A DNA stretch of 20,573 nucleotides from an uncultured Desulfovibrio sp. (GCF_949282365.1 NZ_CASDOY010000035.1:1-20573), one strand, 5' to 3'; shown: positions 1 to 7,316, numbered from the stretch's first letter. A program made the numbers and translations. The notes: generated from the letters alone by a model not told the origin.

Positions 1-29
1 CGTCATGTGGGAAAGTAGGCCGCTGCCAA
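1..29 (+). rRNA. rrf: 5S ribosomal RNA, 3' end only
   Basis: The first bases contain GTGGGAAAGTAGG followed by CGCTGCCA, which is the characteristic 3' end of bacterial 5S rRNA (the strand that closes helix I and loop E). Only the last ~29 nt lie in the window; the rest lies to the left. A rho-independent terminator follows 11 bases later, as expected at the end of an rRNA operon. The exact 3' end is uncertain by a few bases. Confidence 0.85.
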
Positions 30-40
30 AGATTCTTCCA

Positions 41-76
41 GACCCCCTTGCCGCTCAGAGCGCGAGGGGGTCTTTT
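41..76 (+). terminator. Rho-independent terminator of the rRNA operon
   Basis: GACCCCCT at 41-48 pairs perfectly with AGGGGGTC at 65-72. The stem continues through a T-G wobble and two G-C pairs into a small loop, and TTTT follows directly at 73-76. It sits right behind the 5S 3' end, so it most likely ends the rRNA transcript. Confidence 0.9.
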
Positions 77-189
77 GCGTTCAGGGATGTTTCCCTGAGG
101 CCCTCCTGCCCTGAGCCCTTTCCGGCACTGTCCCTCCCCGGCCTTTCCCGCATCCGCATGACAGTGTCTGTGGCTTCGGATAACGCCCG

Positions 190-228
190 TTCTCCTTCTT
201 CTCTTGCTTCTCTTTCTTCTTGTTTTTT
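190..228 (+). other. Polypyrimidine tract
   Basis: About 39 bases are almost pure C and T, with only two G residues before the final G, ending in a run of six T. Such low-complexity, relatively AT-rich sequence stands out in this GC-rich window. No function can be assigned from the sequence. Confidence 0.6.
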
Positions 229-415
229 GCCGTGCGGAGATAGCGCAATGTGAATAGCTTTTCCCTCAGCTGCCCCTTTCAGCTTCGTTTGGGAGCTGGC
301 TAACGCCGGGGAGCCCTCTTTTATGTTGCCGGCGCAGCCTTTGCCGGGCGAAGGTTTGCCGCCTGCTGGCGGCTTCGGCCCGGCCTCCGGGCCTGGTCGC
401 CTGCGCGGCGAGGCG

Positions 416-453
416 GCAGGGGGCCGGGGGATGGGCTCCCCCAGGCCCCCTGC
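416..453. repeat. Strong GC-rich hairpin (inverted repeat)
   Basis: GCAGGGGGCC (416-425) pairs with GGCCCCCTGC (444-453). An inner stem GGGGGA (426-431) pairs with TCCCCC (437-442), with one bulged A at 443 and a TGGGC loop. This gives a near-perfect 16-bp stem. No T-tract follows on either strand, so it is not a normal terminator. The GGGGGA/TCCCCC edge resembles the edges of the dispersed palindromes elsewhere in the window. Confidence 0.7.
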
Positions 454-501
454 ACCCCCTGCCCCGCCCTGGGTCCCGGAAATACCAGGGCGCGCCGGGG
501 C

Positions 502-533
502 GGGCGGCACAGCGCCTTCGGCGCACGCCGCCC
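502..533. repeat. Hairpin with internal loop
   Basis: GGGCGGC (502-508) pairs with GCCGCCC (527-533), and the inner stem GCGCC/GGCGC closes on a TTC loop. It lies about 55 bases upstream of the small cysteine-rich ORF. There is no T-tract, and its role is unknown. Confidence 0.6.
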
Positions 534-587
534 AATCGGCGCGCTCGATTGCTGGGAAAGGGACTCTGAGCAGGCAGTAGAAGTTGC

Positions 588-762
588 ATGTACATGCCCT
601 GCTGCGCTGTTTGCGGGGCCGAATCGCGCTAACGGCTGCATGGACGCGGCGCTGATCACCATGTGCGACGTCTGCTTCTTTAAGGAATGGAGACGTTGCG
701 GCTGCTGCGACGGAGGTACACTACAGATGGATCCCGAGCTTGTCCTCCGGCGCGCTCAATAG
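588..762 (+). pseudogene. Possible frameshifted small cysteine-rich ORF (zinc-ribbon-like)
   Basis: A frame opened by ATG at 588 reads MYMPCCAVCGAESR and stops at TAA (630-632). A second frame, with ATG at 640 and TAG at 760-762, encodes 40 residues containing CDVC and CGCC. Removing one G from the GGGG run at 615-618 would join them into a protein of about 57 residues with a CCxxC, C, CxxC, CxCC pattern and the segment MCDVCFFKEWRRCGCCDGG. The paired cysteines suggest metal binding. Neither ATG has a clear ribosome binding site, and I do not recognise the family. It may be a genuine frameshifted gene, a sequencing error at a homopolymer, an intact 40-residue ORF (640-762), or chance. The function is unknown. 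Confidence 0.35.
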
Positions 763-818
763 AGGTTTTCCTTCTCGTGTACGGCATCCCGCTGCCGCCA
801 GGAGCGCGTGTCGCGAAT

Positions 819-881
819 AAAGCGCGTTTGGGGAGGGAAGTGGGGGAGGAGACCCCTTTGGGTACCGGCAAAGGTCCCCCC
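819..881 (+). repeat. Dispersed hairpin element, copy A
   Basis: It begins with AAAGCGCGTTTGGGG (819-833) and continues into a G-rich run. It then forms an imperfect stem in which GGAGACCCCTTTG pairs with CAAAGGTCCCCCC around a short GGTACCGG loop. The same box and stem layout occur, in the opposite orientation, at 8302-8375 and 17248-17317. It lies between the cysteine-rich ORF and the GNAT gene. A further weak TATAAA (945-950) lies downstream and could serve the GNAT gene. Confidence 0.7.
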
Positions 882-1095
882 TCATGGAAACATGACGGAC
901 GTTTTTTACCGACCTGTCAGCTACAAAGGGGCCCTTCCCCCGCATATAAAGGAACTCCCCGTCCTTCCCGGGTGGCGACCGCAAGGATCTGCAGACAGTG
1001 GCCACAGTGTCCGGTGATCAGGTTCGGCTGGACAGGAGGCGCGGAACGGGGCACTGTCCCCTGCGCAAGGCAATATGAGAGAGGGAGTGTGGACC

Positions 1096-1935
1096 ATGCT
1101 GGAGATTCTGACGGAGCGCTGCTGTCTGCGGCCCATGAAGGATGCTGATTTTCCCGCCCTGAGCCGCTATCTGCAGGACCCGGAAGTGATGTACGCTTAC
1201 GGGCATGCCTTCAGTGACCGGGAGGTCTGGGACTGGCTGCGGCGACAGCAGGCCCGGTATGCCGTGCCGGGCTACGGGGCGCTGGCGCTGGAGCTGCGCG
1301 CCACGGGCGAGATGATCGGCCAGTGCGGCATCACCCTGCAACCGTGCGAGGGCGTGACCTCTTGCATCCGCACGGCAAGCGGGCACAGCGCAGCTGACCA
1401 GACCGGCGACGGCCAGGAGGACGCTGCGGCAGCAGCCTCCAGTGAACAGGCCCCGGTGGGAGATGTGCCGGGACAGAGGGGGGACGCGGCAGTGCCGCCC
1501 GGCGAATCGCCGTCCAATGAGGCGTCGTCCGGGGAGCTGTCGCCCCAAAAGCTGCCGTCCGGCGAGAAGGCGGCCGGGGCAGGGACCGCCGGGCCGCTCA
1601 GCAGGAGCATCTGCACGACGCCCCGCAGCATCCGGGTGCCGGAGGTGGGCTATCTGCTGGCCAAACGATACTGGCATCAGGGCTATGCCACGGAAGCGGC
1701 CCTCGCCTGCACTGAGTTCGCCTTCGATGTCCTGGGCCTGCCGGAAGTCTTTGCCTGCATCCGGGAAAACAATCATCCTTCTCGCGCGGTGGCCCGGCGC
1801 AACGGCATGGAGGTCTGCGGACGTTTCCTCCGGCACTATGCCGGGCAGGACATGGAACATGTGCTCTATGTGGCGCGCAGGGAGGACTGGCGGCCTGTAC
1901 GCGGCCCGGCAGCGGCCGCCGGCCTGCAGCGGTGA
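1096..1935 (+). CDS. GNAT-family N-acetyltransferase with a low-complexity insertion
   Basis: This 279-residue protein is of the RimJ/RimL (Acetyltransf_3) kind, predicted to move an acetyl group from acetyl-CoA to an unknown amine. The N-terminal half opens with LTERCCLRPMKDADFPALSRY and runs to GEMIGQCGITLQP (residues 71-83). The acetyl-CoA-binding half restarts at EVGYLLAKRYWHQGYATEA (183-201), with the QGYATEA pyrophosphate loop, and ends with the usual RNGMEVCGRF strand. Between them lies an insert of about 95 residues (85-180) rich in Ala, Gly, Ser, Pro and Glu, so the protein is far longer than the usual ~180. I chose ATG 1096 because GAGGGAG stands 8-9 bases before it; the in-frame ATG at 1075 has no good binding site. 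It appears to be a single-gene unit. The substrate cannot be inferred. Confidence 0.85.
   Translation: MLEILTERCCLRPMKDADFPALSRYLQDPEVMYAYGHAFSDREVWDWLRRQQARYAVPGYGALALELRATGEMIGQCGITLQPCEGVTSCIRTASGHSAADQTGDGQEDAAAAASSEQAPVGDVPGQRGDAAVPPGESPSNEASSGELSPQKLPSGEKAAGAGTAGPLSRSICTTPRSIRVPEVGYLLAKRYWHQGYATEAALACTEFAFDVLGLPEVFACIRENNHPSRAVARRNGMEVCGRFLRHYAGQDMEHVLYVARREDWRPVRGPAAAAGLQR
1492..1581 (+). repeat. 15-bp tandem repeat inside the GNAT insert
   Basis: Six consecutive 15-base units, in frame with the gene, encode VPPGE, SPSNE, ASSGE, LSPQK, LPSGE and a decayed KAAGA. The pattern is x-[PS]-[PSA]-[GNQ]-[EK]. The DNA units share a core like CCGTCCGGCGAG. The repeat makes up residues 133-162 of the acetyltransferase and probably arose by local duplication. 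Confidence 0.75.
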
Positions 1936-2250
1936 TGATGTTTTTTCGCCTCCTGCGGGAAACGGCCATGCGTCCGGCGCGCGGTCCGGTGGTGCCGGGC
2001 GCCATACGCCCGGGAAAGGGCCGTCCTGCCTCCGCCTGCCGTGACAGGTGTGGAGGCCCGCGCAATCAAAGCGGGGTGGAGGCCTTCTTTCGCGCAGTCG
2101 TTCCAGGGGCGGGGCCGGCATCCGCAGCCGCACGTCACGGCGTTCGCCGAGCGCCTGTCGTTCCAGGGGCGGGGTAAGCCATGCCGGCGGCATGACCATA
2201 CCGGCGTGCCGTGTCTTTCCCGTCACCTCTTGCCTGTCCCGCCTCTGGCG
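1936..2250. other. Convergent intergenic region between the GNAT gene and hemW
   Basis: No gene is seen. It holds a 7-bp perfect hairpin CCGGGCG/CGCCCGG (1995-2013) 60 bases after the GNAT stop, without a T-tract, and a pair of 18-bp direct repeats. A CATGCCGGCGGCATG palindrome near 2180 could belong to the hemW 3' end. No convincing rho-independent terminator was found for either gene. Confidence 0.5.
2097..2174. repeat. 18-bp direct repeat pair, 60-bp period
   Basis: GTCGTTCCAGGGGCGGGG occurs identically at 2097-2114 and 2157-2174, so the start-to-start distance is exactly 60 bases. The 42 bases between copies are only weakly similar to the sequence upstream of the first copy. The function is unknown. 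Confidence 0.7.
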
Positions 2251-3417
2251 CTACAGGCCCAGTTCGTCCAGCCGCTCAAAAAGATCGGCCACCACGGCAT
2301 TGGAGACCAGCAGGCCCCGCGGCGTGAGGGCCAGACGGCCGCCGGCCGTACGGGCCAGTCCGGCGCGTTCCAGTCCACGGGCCCAGCGCCCGTGGTCAGC
2401 CTCGAAATCCCGGCCGCTGAGGGTCGTGTATTCCGCCAGTTCGAAGCCCGCGCAGGTGCGCAGGGCCAGCATGAGCCGTTCTTCCAGGCGGATGTGCGGC
2501 GTGATGGCTTCCGCGTCGTGATCCGGGCGTCCGGCGTCGATGTCGGCCTGCCAGCGCATCTGGTCGGGCGTATCGGTCCAGCGGCGGCCGTCCAGGGTGG
2601 AGGTGGCCGCCGGGCCCAGGCCCAGATAGTCGGCGCCGGTCCAGTAGCCCAGATTGTGACGGCTGCAAAAGCCGGGCCGGGCGTAGTTGGAGATCTCGTA
2701 CTGTTCCAGACCGTGCGCGGCCAGCAGGCGGATGCCTTCCAGGAACATGCGTTCCTGCGCGCCCTCCTCCGGCAGGGCCAGGCGTCCGGCGGCGTGCTCG
2801 CGTTCCAGCGGCGTGCCGCTCTCCAGGGTCAGTCCGTAGGCCGAGATGTGTTCCGGCTCCAGCCGCAGGGCCTCCTCCAGCGTGCCCAGCCAGTGGGCCA
2901 CGTCCTGTCCGGGCAGGCCCCACATGAGATCCAGGCCCAGGTTCCGGCAGCCCGCGGCCCGCAGATGGTCCACGGCCCGCAGCACGTCGGCGCGCCGGTG
3001 CGGCCGTCCCAGCCGGGAGAGCAGGGCATCGTCCAGGCTCTGCACGCCCAGGGAGATGCGGTTGACGCCCGCCGCCAGATACCCGTCCACGGCCCGGCGG
3101 GCCAGCAGGGATTCGGGATTGGCCTCCATGCTGATCTCGGCCCCGGCGGCCAGATGGAAGTGCCTGTCGATGCGTTCCAGCACCGCGCCCTGGAAGTCCG
3201 GCGGCAGCAGGCTGGGCGTACCGCCGCCGAAGAAGACGCTCTCCACCGGCCGTCGTCCCAGACGGGCGGCCCAGAGGTCCAGCTCGCGCAGCAGGCAGGT
3301 CCGGTAGGCCGCCACCTGCGGCGAGGCATCGGGCGAGGCAGGGCCCAGCGGCAGGGAATGGAAGGCGCAGTAGCGGCAGCGGGAGCGGCAGAAAGGGACG
3401 TGGATATAGACGAGCAT
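2251..3417 (-). CDS. hemW: HemW-type radical SAM protein (heme chaperone, HemN-like)
   Basis: The 388-residue protein starts MLVYIHVPFCRSRCRYCAF. The CxxxCxxC motif (Cys10, 14, 17) binds the radical-SAM [4Fe-4S] cluster, and GGGTPS (64-69) is the SAM-binding motif. In HemN (true oxygen-independent coproporphyrinogen oxidase) a fourth cysteine follows, giving CxxxCxxCxC. Here Phe replaces it (CAF), which fits HemW, a cytoplasmic heme-binding chaperone often mis-annotated as HemN. The ISLGVQS and SAYGLTLESGTPL segments and the C-terminal HemN_C-like region are also present. The frame extends upstream to 3549, but family alignment places the start at MLVYIHVPF. It is transcribed away from pepA. 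Heme or siroheme work is a fitting theme, because the neighbouring operon makes the tetrapyrrole precursor. Confidence 0.9.
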   Translation of the reverse strand: MLVYIHVPFCRSRCRYCAFHSLPLGPASPDASPQVAAYRTCLLRELDLWAARLGRRPVESVFFGGGTPSLLPPDFQGAVLERIDRHFHLAAGAEISMEANPESLLARRAVDGYLAAGVNRISLGVQSLDDALLSRLGRPHRRADVLRAVDHLRAAGCRNLGLDLMWGLPGQDVAHWLGTLEEALRLEPEHISAYGLTLESGTPLEREHAAGRLALPEEGAQERMFLEGIRLLAAHGLEQYEISNYARPGFCSRHNLGYWTGADYLGLGPAATSTLDGRRWTDTPDQMRWQADIDAGRPDHDAEAITPHIRLEERLMLALRTCAGFELAEYTTLSGRDFEADHGRWARGLERAGLARTAGGRLALTPRGLLVSNAVVADLFERLDELGL

Positions 3418-3491
3418 GGCGGAACGGGGCGCGGCTGGGCGCGGGCTGCGGTACGGGCCGGAGGCCCCGGGACGGCAAAGCGCCTCGCGGC

Positions 3492-3520
3492 TTGGCAAAA
3501 ACGACGGCACAGCGTATATT
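3492..3520 (+). promoter_or_regulatory. Sigma70-type promoter for pepA-cobA/hemD-purN
   Basis: TTGGCA (3492-3497) and TATATT (3515-3520) are separated by exactly 17 bases, each one mismatch from consensus. The site lies 86 bases upstream of the pepA start codon. It faces the pepA operon and is within the divergent gap with hemW. Confidence 0.7.
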
Positions 3521-3605
3521 CTGCTCCTCGTGATGGCAATCCCCGCCATTGCCCGTCGTCCCGCGCTGCGGGGCGGCCGTTCATCTCGATGCTTCGGAGA
3601 AAGAT

Positions 3606-5105
3606 ATGGACATCCGTTTTCAATGCCTCGGCCCTGACCAGTGGAAGGCCGAGATTCTCATAGTGCCCGTCTGCCAGGGCGAGGACATGCTGGAAGCCTG
3701 CCCCGCGCTGGACAAGGTGGCGCCCTGGCTGGCCATCGCGCCCGCCATGCGCGACTTCCAGGGCAGGAAGGGCCAGCAGGCCCTGCTGCACGGCCACCCC
3801 GACCTGCGCGTGCCGCGCGTGCTGGCCGTGGGCCTGGGCGCGCGCGAGCACCTGACCATGGACGATATCCGCACGGCCGTGGCGGCCGGTGTGCAGCGCG
3901 CCCATGAGCTGGGCCTGGGATCCATCCTGCTGCTGGAACCCCAGCTGGCCACCCTGCCCGGCGGCCGTGAGCGGCTGGTGGAAGAAAGCGTCTACGCCGC
4001 CTGCCTGGCCCTGTACAAATACGACCTGAAAAAGCCCGATGCGGAGGCCCCCGCCGCGCCCCAGTGGCTGGCCGTGGCCTTTGATGGCGAGTTCGTGCCC
4101 GACGGCGGCCAGCAGGCCGCCCGGCGCGGCGAACGCGCGGCCGAGGCCGTGTGCCTGGCCCGCCGTCTGGACAATACGCCCGCCAACCTGCTTTCTCCCG
4201 CCCTGCTGGCCGAGGAAGCGCGGAAACAGGCCGCCGCGGCCGGTCTCAAATGCACGGTGCTGGACGAGAAGGACCTGGCCGAAGCGGGCATGAACTGCCT
4301 GCTGGCCGTGGGCCAGGGCTCGGCCTGCCCTCCGCGCCTCATCGTGCTGGAACACGCGCCCGGGGGGCATGAGCAGGACAAGCCCCTGGTGCTGGTGGGC
4401 AAGGGCATCACCTTCGATACCGGCGGCATCTGCCTCAAGCCCGCGGCCAACATGCATGCCATGAAGGGCGACATGAGCGGGGCCGCCGCCGTGCTGGCCA
4501 CCCTGGTGGCCTGCGCCGGGGACGAGCTGCCCCGCCGCGTGGTGGGCCTCATGGCCTGCGCCGAGAACATGCCCGGCGGCCATGCCATGCGTCCCGGCGA
4601 CGTGGTGCGCGCCGCGTCCGGCGATACGGTGGAGATCCAGAACACCGACGCCGAAGGCCGTCTGGCCCTGTGCGACGCCCTGGACCATGCCCAGAAGCAG
4701 TGGACGCCCGCGGCCGTGGTGGACATCGCCACCCTGACCGGCGCCTGCGCCGTGGCCCTGGGCACCCAGGTGGCGGGCCTGTTCTGCGACGACGAGGCCC
4801 TGGCCGAACGCATCCGCGCCGCCGGCGGCGTGGGCGGCGAGAATTACTGGCCCCTGCCCCTGTGGAAGGGCTATGAAGACAACCTCAAGAGCGAGGTGGC
4901 GGACATCTGCCACATGGGCCCGCGCGAAGGCGGGGCCATCCACGCGGCGCTCTTCCTCAAGCATTTCGTGCGCGAGGGCGTGCGCTGGGCGCATCTGGAC
5001 ATCGCGGGCGTGGACTGGGCAACCAAGAAGACGGCGCTCTGCCCCGTGGGTTCCACGGGCTTCGGCGCGCGCACCTTGCTGGAACTGGCGCGTGGAGGCG
5101 TATAA
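3606..5105 (+). CDS. pepA: Leucyl aminopeptidase (M17 family)
   Basis: This 499-residue cytosolic metallopeptidase removes N-terminal residues from peptides. The C-terminal catalytic domain carries the M17 hallmarks: VGKGITFDTGG (residues 264-274; metal ligands Lys266 and Asp271), KGDMSGAA (287-294, Asp289) and the signature NTDAEGRL (346-353), with Asp348 and Glu350 as ligands and Arg352 in the active site. The N-terminal domain (about 1-160) is the less conserved macro-like domain. Length is normal for the family. ATG 3606 is preferred over an in-frame ATG at 3549 because GGAG lies 8 bases before it. It is the first gene of a three-gene operon. Its TAA is directly abutted by the ATG of cobA/hemD, so coupling is likely. 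Some PepA proteins also bind DNA; nothing here shows that. Confidence 0.95.
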   Translation: MDIRFQCLGPDQWKAEILIVPVCQGEDMLEACPALDKVAPWLAIAPAMRDFQGRKGQQALLHGHPDLRVPRVLAVGLGAREHLTMDDIRTAVAAGVQRAHELGLGSILLLEPQLATLPGGRERLVEESVYAACLALYKYDLKKPDAEAPAAPQWLAVAFDGEFVPDGGQQAARRGERAAEAVCLARRLDNTPANLLSPALLAEEARKQAAAAGLKCTVLDEKDLAEAGMNCLLAVGQGSACPPRLIVLEHAPGGHEQDKPLVLVGKGITFDTGGICLKPAANMHAMKGDMSGAAAVLATLVACAGDELPRRVVGLMACAENMPGGHAMRPGDVVRAASGDTVEIQNTDAEGRLALCDALDHAQKQWTPAAVVDIATLTGACAVALGTQVAGLFCDDEALAERIRAAGGVGGENYWPLPLWKGYEDNLKSEVADICHMGPREGGAIHAALFLKHFVREGVRWAHLDIAGVDWATKKTALCPVGSTGFGARTLLELARGGV

Positions 5106-6623
5106 ATGAAGGTCTATCTTATCGGAGCCGGTCCCGGCGATGCCGGGCTGCTGACCCTGAAGGGCCGTGACGCGCTGGCCTGCGCGGACGTGGTGGTCTA
5201 TGACGCACTGGCCAACGACTCGCTGCTGGGCCACGCCCGCCCCGATGCGGAACGCATCTATGTGGGCAAGGTGGCGGGCGATCACGCCCTGCCCCAGCAC
5301 GAGATCAACGCCCTGCTGGTGCGCAAGGCCAGGGAAGGCAAGGTGGTGGCCCGCCTCAAGGGCGGCGACCCCTACATCTTCGGACGCGGCGGCGAAGAGG
5401 CCGAGGAACTGCTGGCCGCAGGCGTGCCCTTTGAGGAAGTGCCCGGCATCAGCAGCACCATCGCGGCCCCGGCCTATGCGGGCATCCCGCTGACCCACCG
5501 CAATTTCGCCTCGTCGGTGACCATCATCACCGGGCACGAGAACCCGGACAAGCCCGGCTCCGTGCACAACTGGAAGGCCCTGGCCGCCAGCGCCTCCACC
5601 CTGGTCTTCGTCATGGGCATGAAGAACCTGCCCGACATCGCCCGGCACCTGCTGGACGCGGGCATGGATCCCGATACCCCGGCCGCCCTGGTCTATCGCG
5701 GCACCACGCCGCACCAGCGCAGCCTGGTGGCCACCATCGCCACCCTGCCCCGGGCCGCCGTGGACAACAACTTCAGCAATCCCTCGGTCATCGTGGTGGG
5801 CAAGGTCTGCTCCCTGCACGACCAGCTGGGCTGGTTCGAGCAGCGGCCGCTCTTCGGGCGCAGCATCGTGGTCACCCGGGCGCGCGAACAGGCCAGCGGT
5901 CTGGCCCAAAGCCTGACCGAACTGGGGGCCAACGTCATCCAGTGCCCCACCATCGAGATCAGCCCCCTGGCCGACTACAGCGAGCTGGACGCCGCCGTGG
6001 CCCGTCTGGGCGAATACGGCTGGATCATCTTCACCTCGGTCAACGGCGTGCGCCACTTCTGGCAGCGTCTGGCCGCCTGCGGCCGCGACAGCCGCGCCAT
6101 CGGCCCGTGCAAGGTGGCCGCCATCGGCCCGGCCACGGCCGACGCCCTGCGCGAGCGCGGCATCGAGCCCGACTTCATCCCGGCCCGCTATGTGGCCGAG
6201 GGCGTGGTGGAAGGCCTGCTGGCCCTGGGGCCCGTCAAGGGCGTGAAGATGCTCCTGCCCCGCGCCGCCAGGGCCCGCGAGGTCCTGCCCGACGAGCTGC
6301 GCAAGGCAGGCGCGCAGGTGGACGTCATCGCCGCCTACGAGACCGTGCCCGCCGCCACGCGCAAGGACGAGGTGCTGGCCGCCATGCGGGCCGGTACCCT
6401 GGACTGCGTGACCTTCGGCTCCTCGTCCACGGTGGAGAACTTCCTGTCCCTGATCCCGGCGGAAGAGCTGCGCGCCCATCCCGAAGTGGAGCTGGCCGCC
6501 ATCGGCCCGGTCACGGCCCGCACCCTGGCCGCCCACGACCTGCCCTGCCATATCCAGCCCGAAGCCTACACCATCCCCGCGCTGGTGGAGGCCCTGAAAG
6601 AGCACTACAGCCCGCAGAGGTGA
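5106..6623 (+). CDS. cobA/hemD: Bifunctional uroporphyrinogen-III C-methyltransferase / uroporphyrinogen-III synthase
   Basis: This is a 505-residue fusion. The N-terminal CobA/SUMT half (about 1-245) has GAGPGDAGLLTLKG (7-20), RLKGGDPYIFGRGGEE (83-98), VPGISS (112-117) and AYAGIPLTHR. It uses two SAM to turn uroporphyrinogen III into precorrin-2. The HemD half (about 248-500) starts at PLFGRSIVVTRAREQ and cyclises hydroxymethylbilane to uroporphyrinogen III. The two activities therefore run in sequence toward siroheme and cobalamin, which sulfate reducers need in quantity for sulfite reductase. The same fusion is known from Desulfovibrio. The start directly follows the pepA stop; GGAGG inside the end of pepA serves as binding site. 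purN starts 3 bases after its stop. No Met8/CysG oxidase-ferrochelatase domain is present. Confidence 0.95.
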   Translation: MKVYLIGAGPGDAGLLTLKGRDALACADVVVYDALANDSLLGHARPDAERIYVGKVAGDHALPQHEINALLVRKAREGKVVARLKGGDPYIFGRGGEEAEELLAAGVPFEEVPGISSTIAAPAYAGIPLTHRNFASSVTIITGHENPDKPGSVHNWKALAASASTLVFVMGMKNLPDIARHLLDAGMDPDTPAALVYRGTTPHQRSLVATIATLPRAAVDNNFSNPSVIVVGKVCSLHDQLGWFEQRPLFGRSIVVTRAREQASGLAQSLTELGANVIQCPTIEISPLADYSELDAAVARLGEYGWIIFTSVNGVRHFWQRLAACGRDSRAIGPCKVAAIGPATADALRERGIEPDFIPARYVAEGVVEGLLALGPVKGVKMLLPRAARAREVLPDELRKAGAQVDVIAAYETVPAATRKDEVLAAMRAGTLDCVTFGSSSTVENFLSLIPAEELRAHPEVELAAIGPVTARTLAAHDLPCHIQPEAYTIPALVEALKEHYSPQR

Positions 6624-6626
6624 ACC

Positions 6627-7301
6627 ATGGCCCTGAAAATCGCCATCCTGGCTTCCGGCAGCGGCACCAATGCCCAGTCCATGATCGACAAGGCCGCCCA
6701 GGGCGTGCTGGATGTGGATATCCGCCTCATCGCGGGCAACCGTCCCGGCGCCAGGGTCTTCGAGCGGGCCGAGAAGGCGGGCATCCCGCATGTCTGCATC
6801 GACCACAAGGCCTTTGCCGACCGTGAGAGCTTCGACCGCGAGATGGTGGCCGCCATCAAGGCCTCCGGCGCGGAATATGTGGTGCTGGCGGGTTACATGC
6901 GCCTGTTGACCAGCGGCTTTTTGCAGGCCTTCCCCGGCCGGGTCATCAACATCCATCCCGCCATCCTGCCCAGCTTTCCGGGCGCGCACGGCGGGCCCGA
7001 TGCCCAGGCCTACGGCGTGAAGATCACGGGCTGCACCGTGCATTTCGTGGAAGAGCTGGTGGACAGCGGCCCGGTCATCATCCAGGCCGCGGTGCCGGCC
7101 AATGCCGGCGAGGAGCTGGACACGCTCATGGGCCGCATCCATCCGCTGGAGCACCGCATCTATCCGCAGGCCCTGCAATGGCTGGCCGAAGGCCGCCTGC
7201 GCGTGGAAGGCCGCCAGGTCTTCCTGGCCCCGGCCGCACGCAGGACCGTGACGCCCGACGGTCCCTGGCTGGTCTGGCCGCCGCTGGAAGAAGGCTTTTA
7301 A
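6627..7301 (+). CDS. purN: Phosphoribosylglycinamide formyltransferase
   Basis: This 224-residue folate-dependent GAR transformylase uses 10-formyl-tetrahydrofolate to formylate GAR in de novo purine synthesis. Visible motifs are KIAILASGSGTN (4-15, phosphate-binding loop), LAGYMRLL, NIHPAILPSFPGAHG (catalytic Asn108 and His110) and VDSGPVIIQ (catalytic Asp146). Length is normal to slightly long; the C-terminal tail (after about 195, with APAARRTVTPDG) is an add-on common in this group. The ATG is 3 bases after the cobA/hemD stop, with GAGG 6 bases before it. It is the last gene of the pepA operon, followed by a strong terminator. Confidence 0.95.
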   Translation: MALKIAILASGSGTNAQSMIDKAAQGVLDVDIRLIAGNRPGARVFERAEKAGIPHVCIDHKAFADRESFDREMVAAIKASGAEYVVLAGYMRLLTSGFLQAFPGRVINIHPAILPSFPGAHGGPDAQAYGVKITGCTVHFVEELVDSGPVIIQAAVPANAGEELDTLMGRIHPLEHRIYPQALQWLAEGRLRVEGRQVFLAPAARRTVTPDGPWLVWPPLEEGF

Positions 7302-7316
7302 CCATCCTGTTCGTCA

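Larger units (their letters stand above)
77..587. other. Non-coding stretch after the rRNA operon
   Basis: I see no supported gene here. The open frames in this stretch have unnatural Pro/Gly/Arg/Ser-rich translations and no convincing ribosome binding sites. It holds a polypyrimidine tract (190-228), a GCCGCC/GGCGGC hairpin at 358-373 and the two strong hairpins listed separately. No tRNA, RNase P, tmRNA or SRP RNA signature was recognised. Confidence 0.6.

Noticed and set aside
881..907. Terminator formed by CATG-GAAA-CATG and the following T run
   Set aside because: The 4-bp stem is weak and seven bases separate it from the T-tract, so it does not meet the form of a rho-independent terminator.
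1075..1095. Earlier ATG start for the GNAT gene
   Set aside because: It would place the GAGGGAG ribosome binding site inside the coding region, and the added MREGVWT has no family similarity.
2251..3417. Calling the radical SAM gene hemN (coproporphyrinogen oxidase)
   Set aside because: HemN has CxxxCxxCxC; the fourth cysteine is replaced by Phe here, and the length fits HemW.
3418..3549. Upstream extension of hemW to an ATG at 3549
   Set aside because: The HemW family begins at the MxxYIHVPFC segment, and the extension would cover the pepA promoter region with Pro/Arg-rich sequence.
2829..7178. A 1449-codon open frame on the minus strand across hemW, pepA, cobA/hemD and purN
   Set aside because: It is antisense to three well-recognised genes, and its His/Gly/Gln-rich translation is the typical mirror of high-GC coding sequence. 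No domain is visible.
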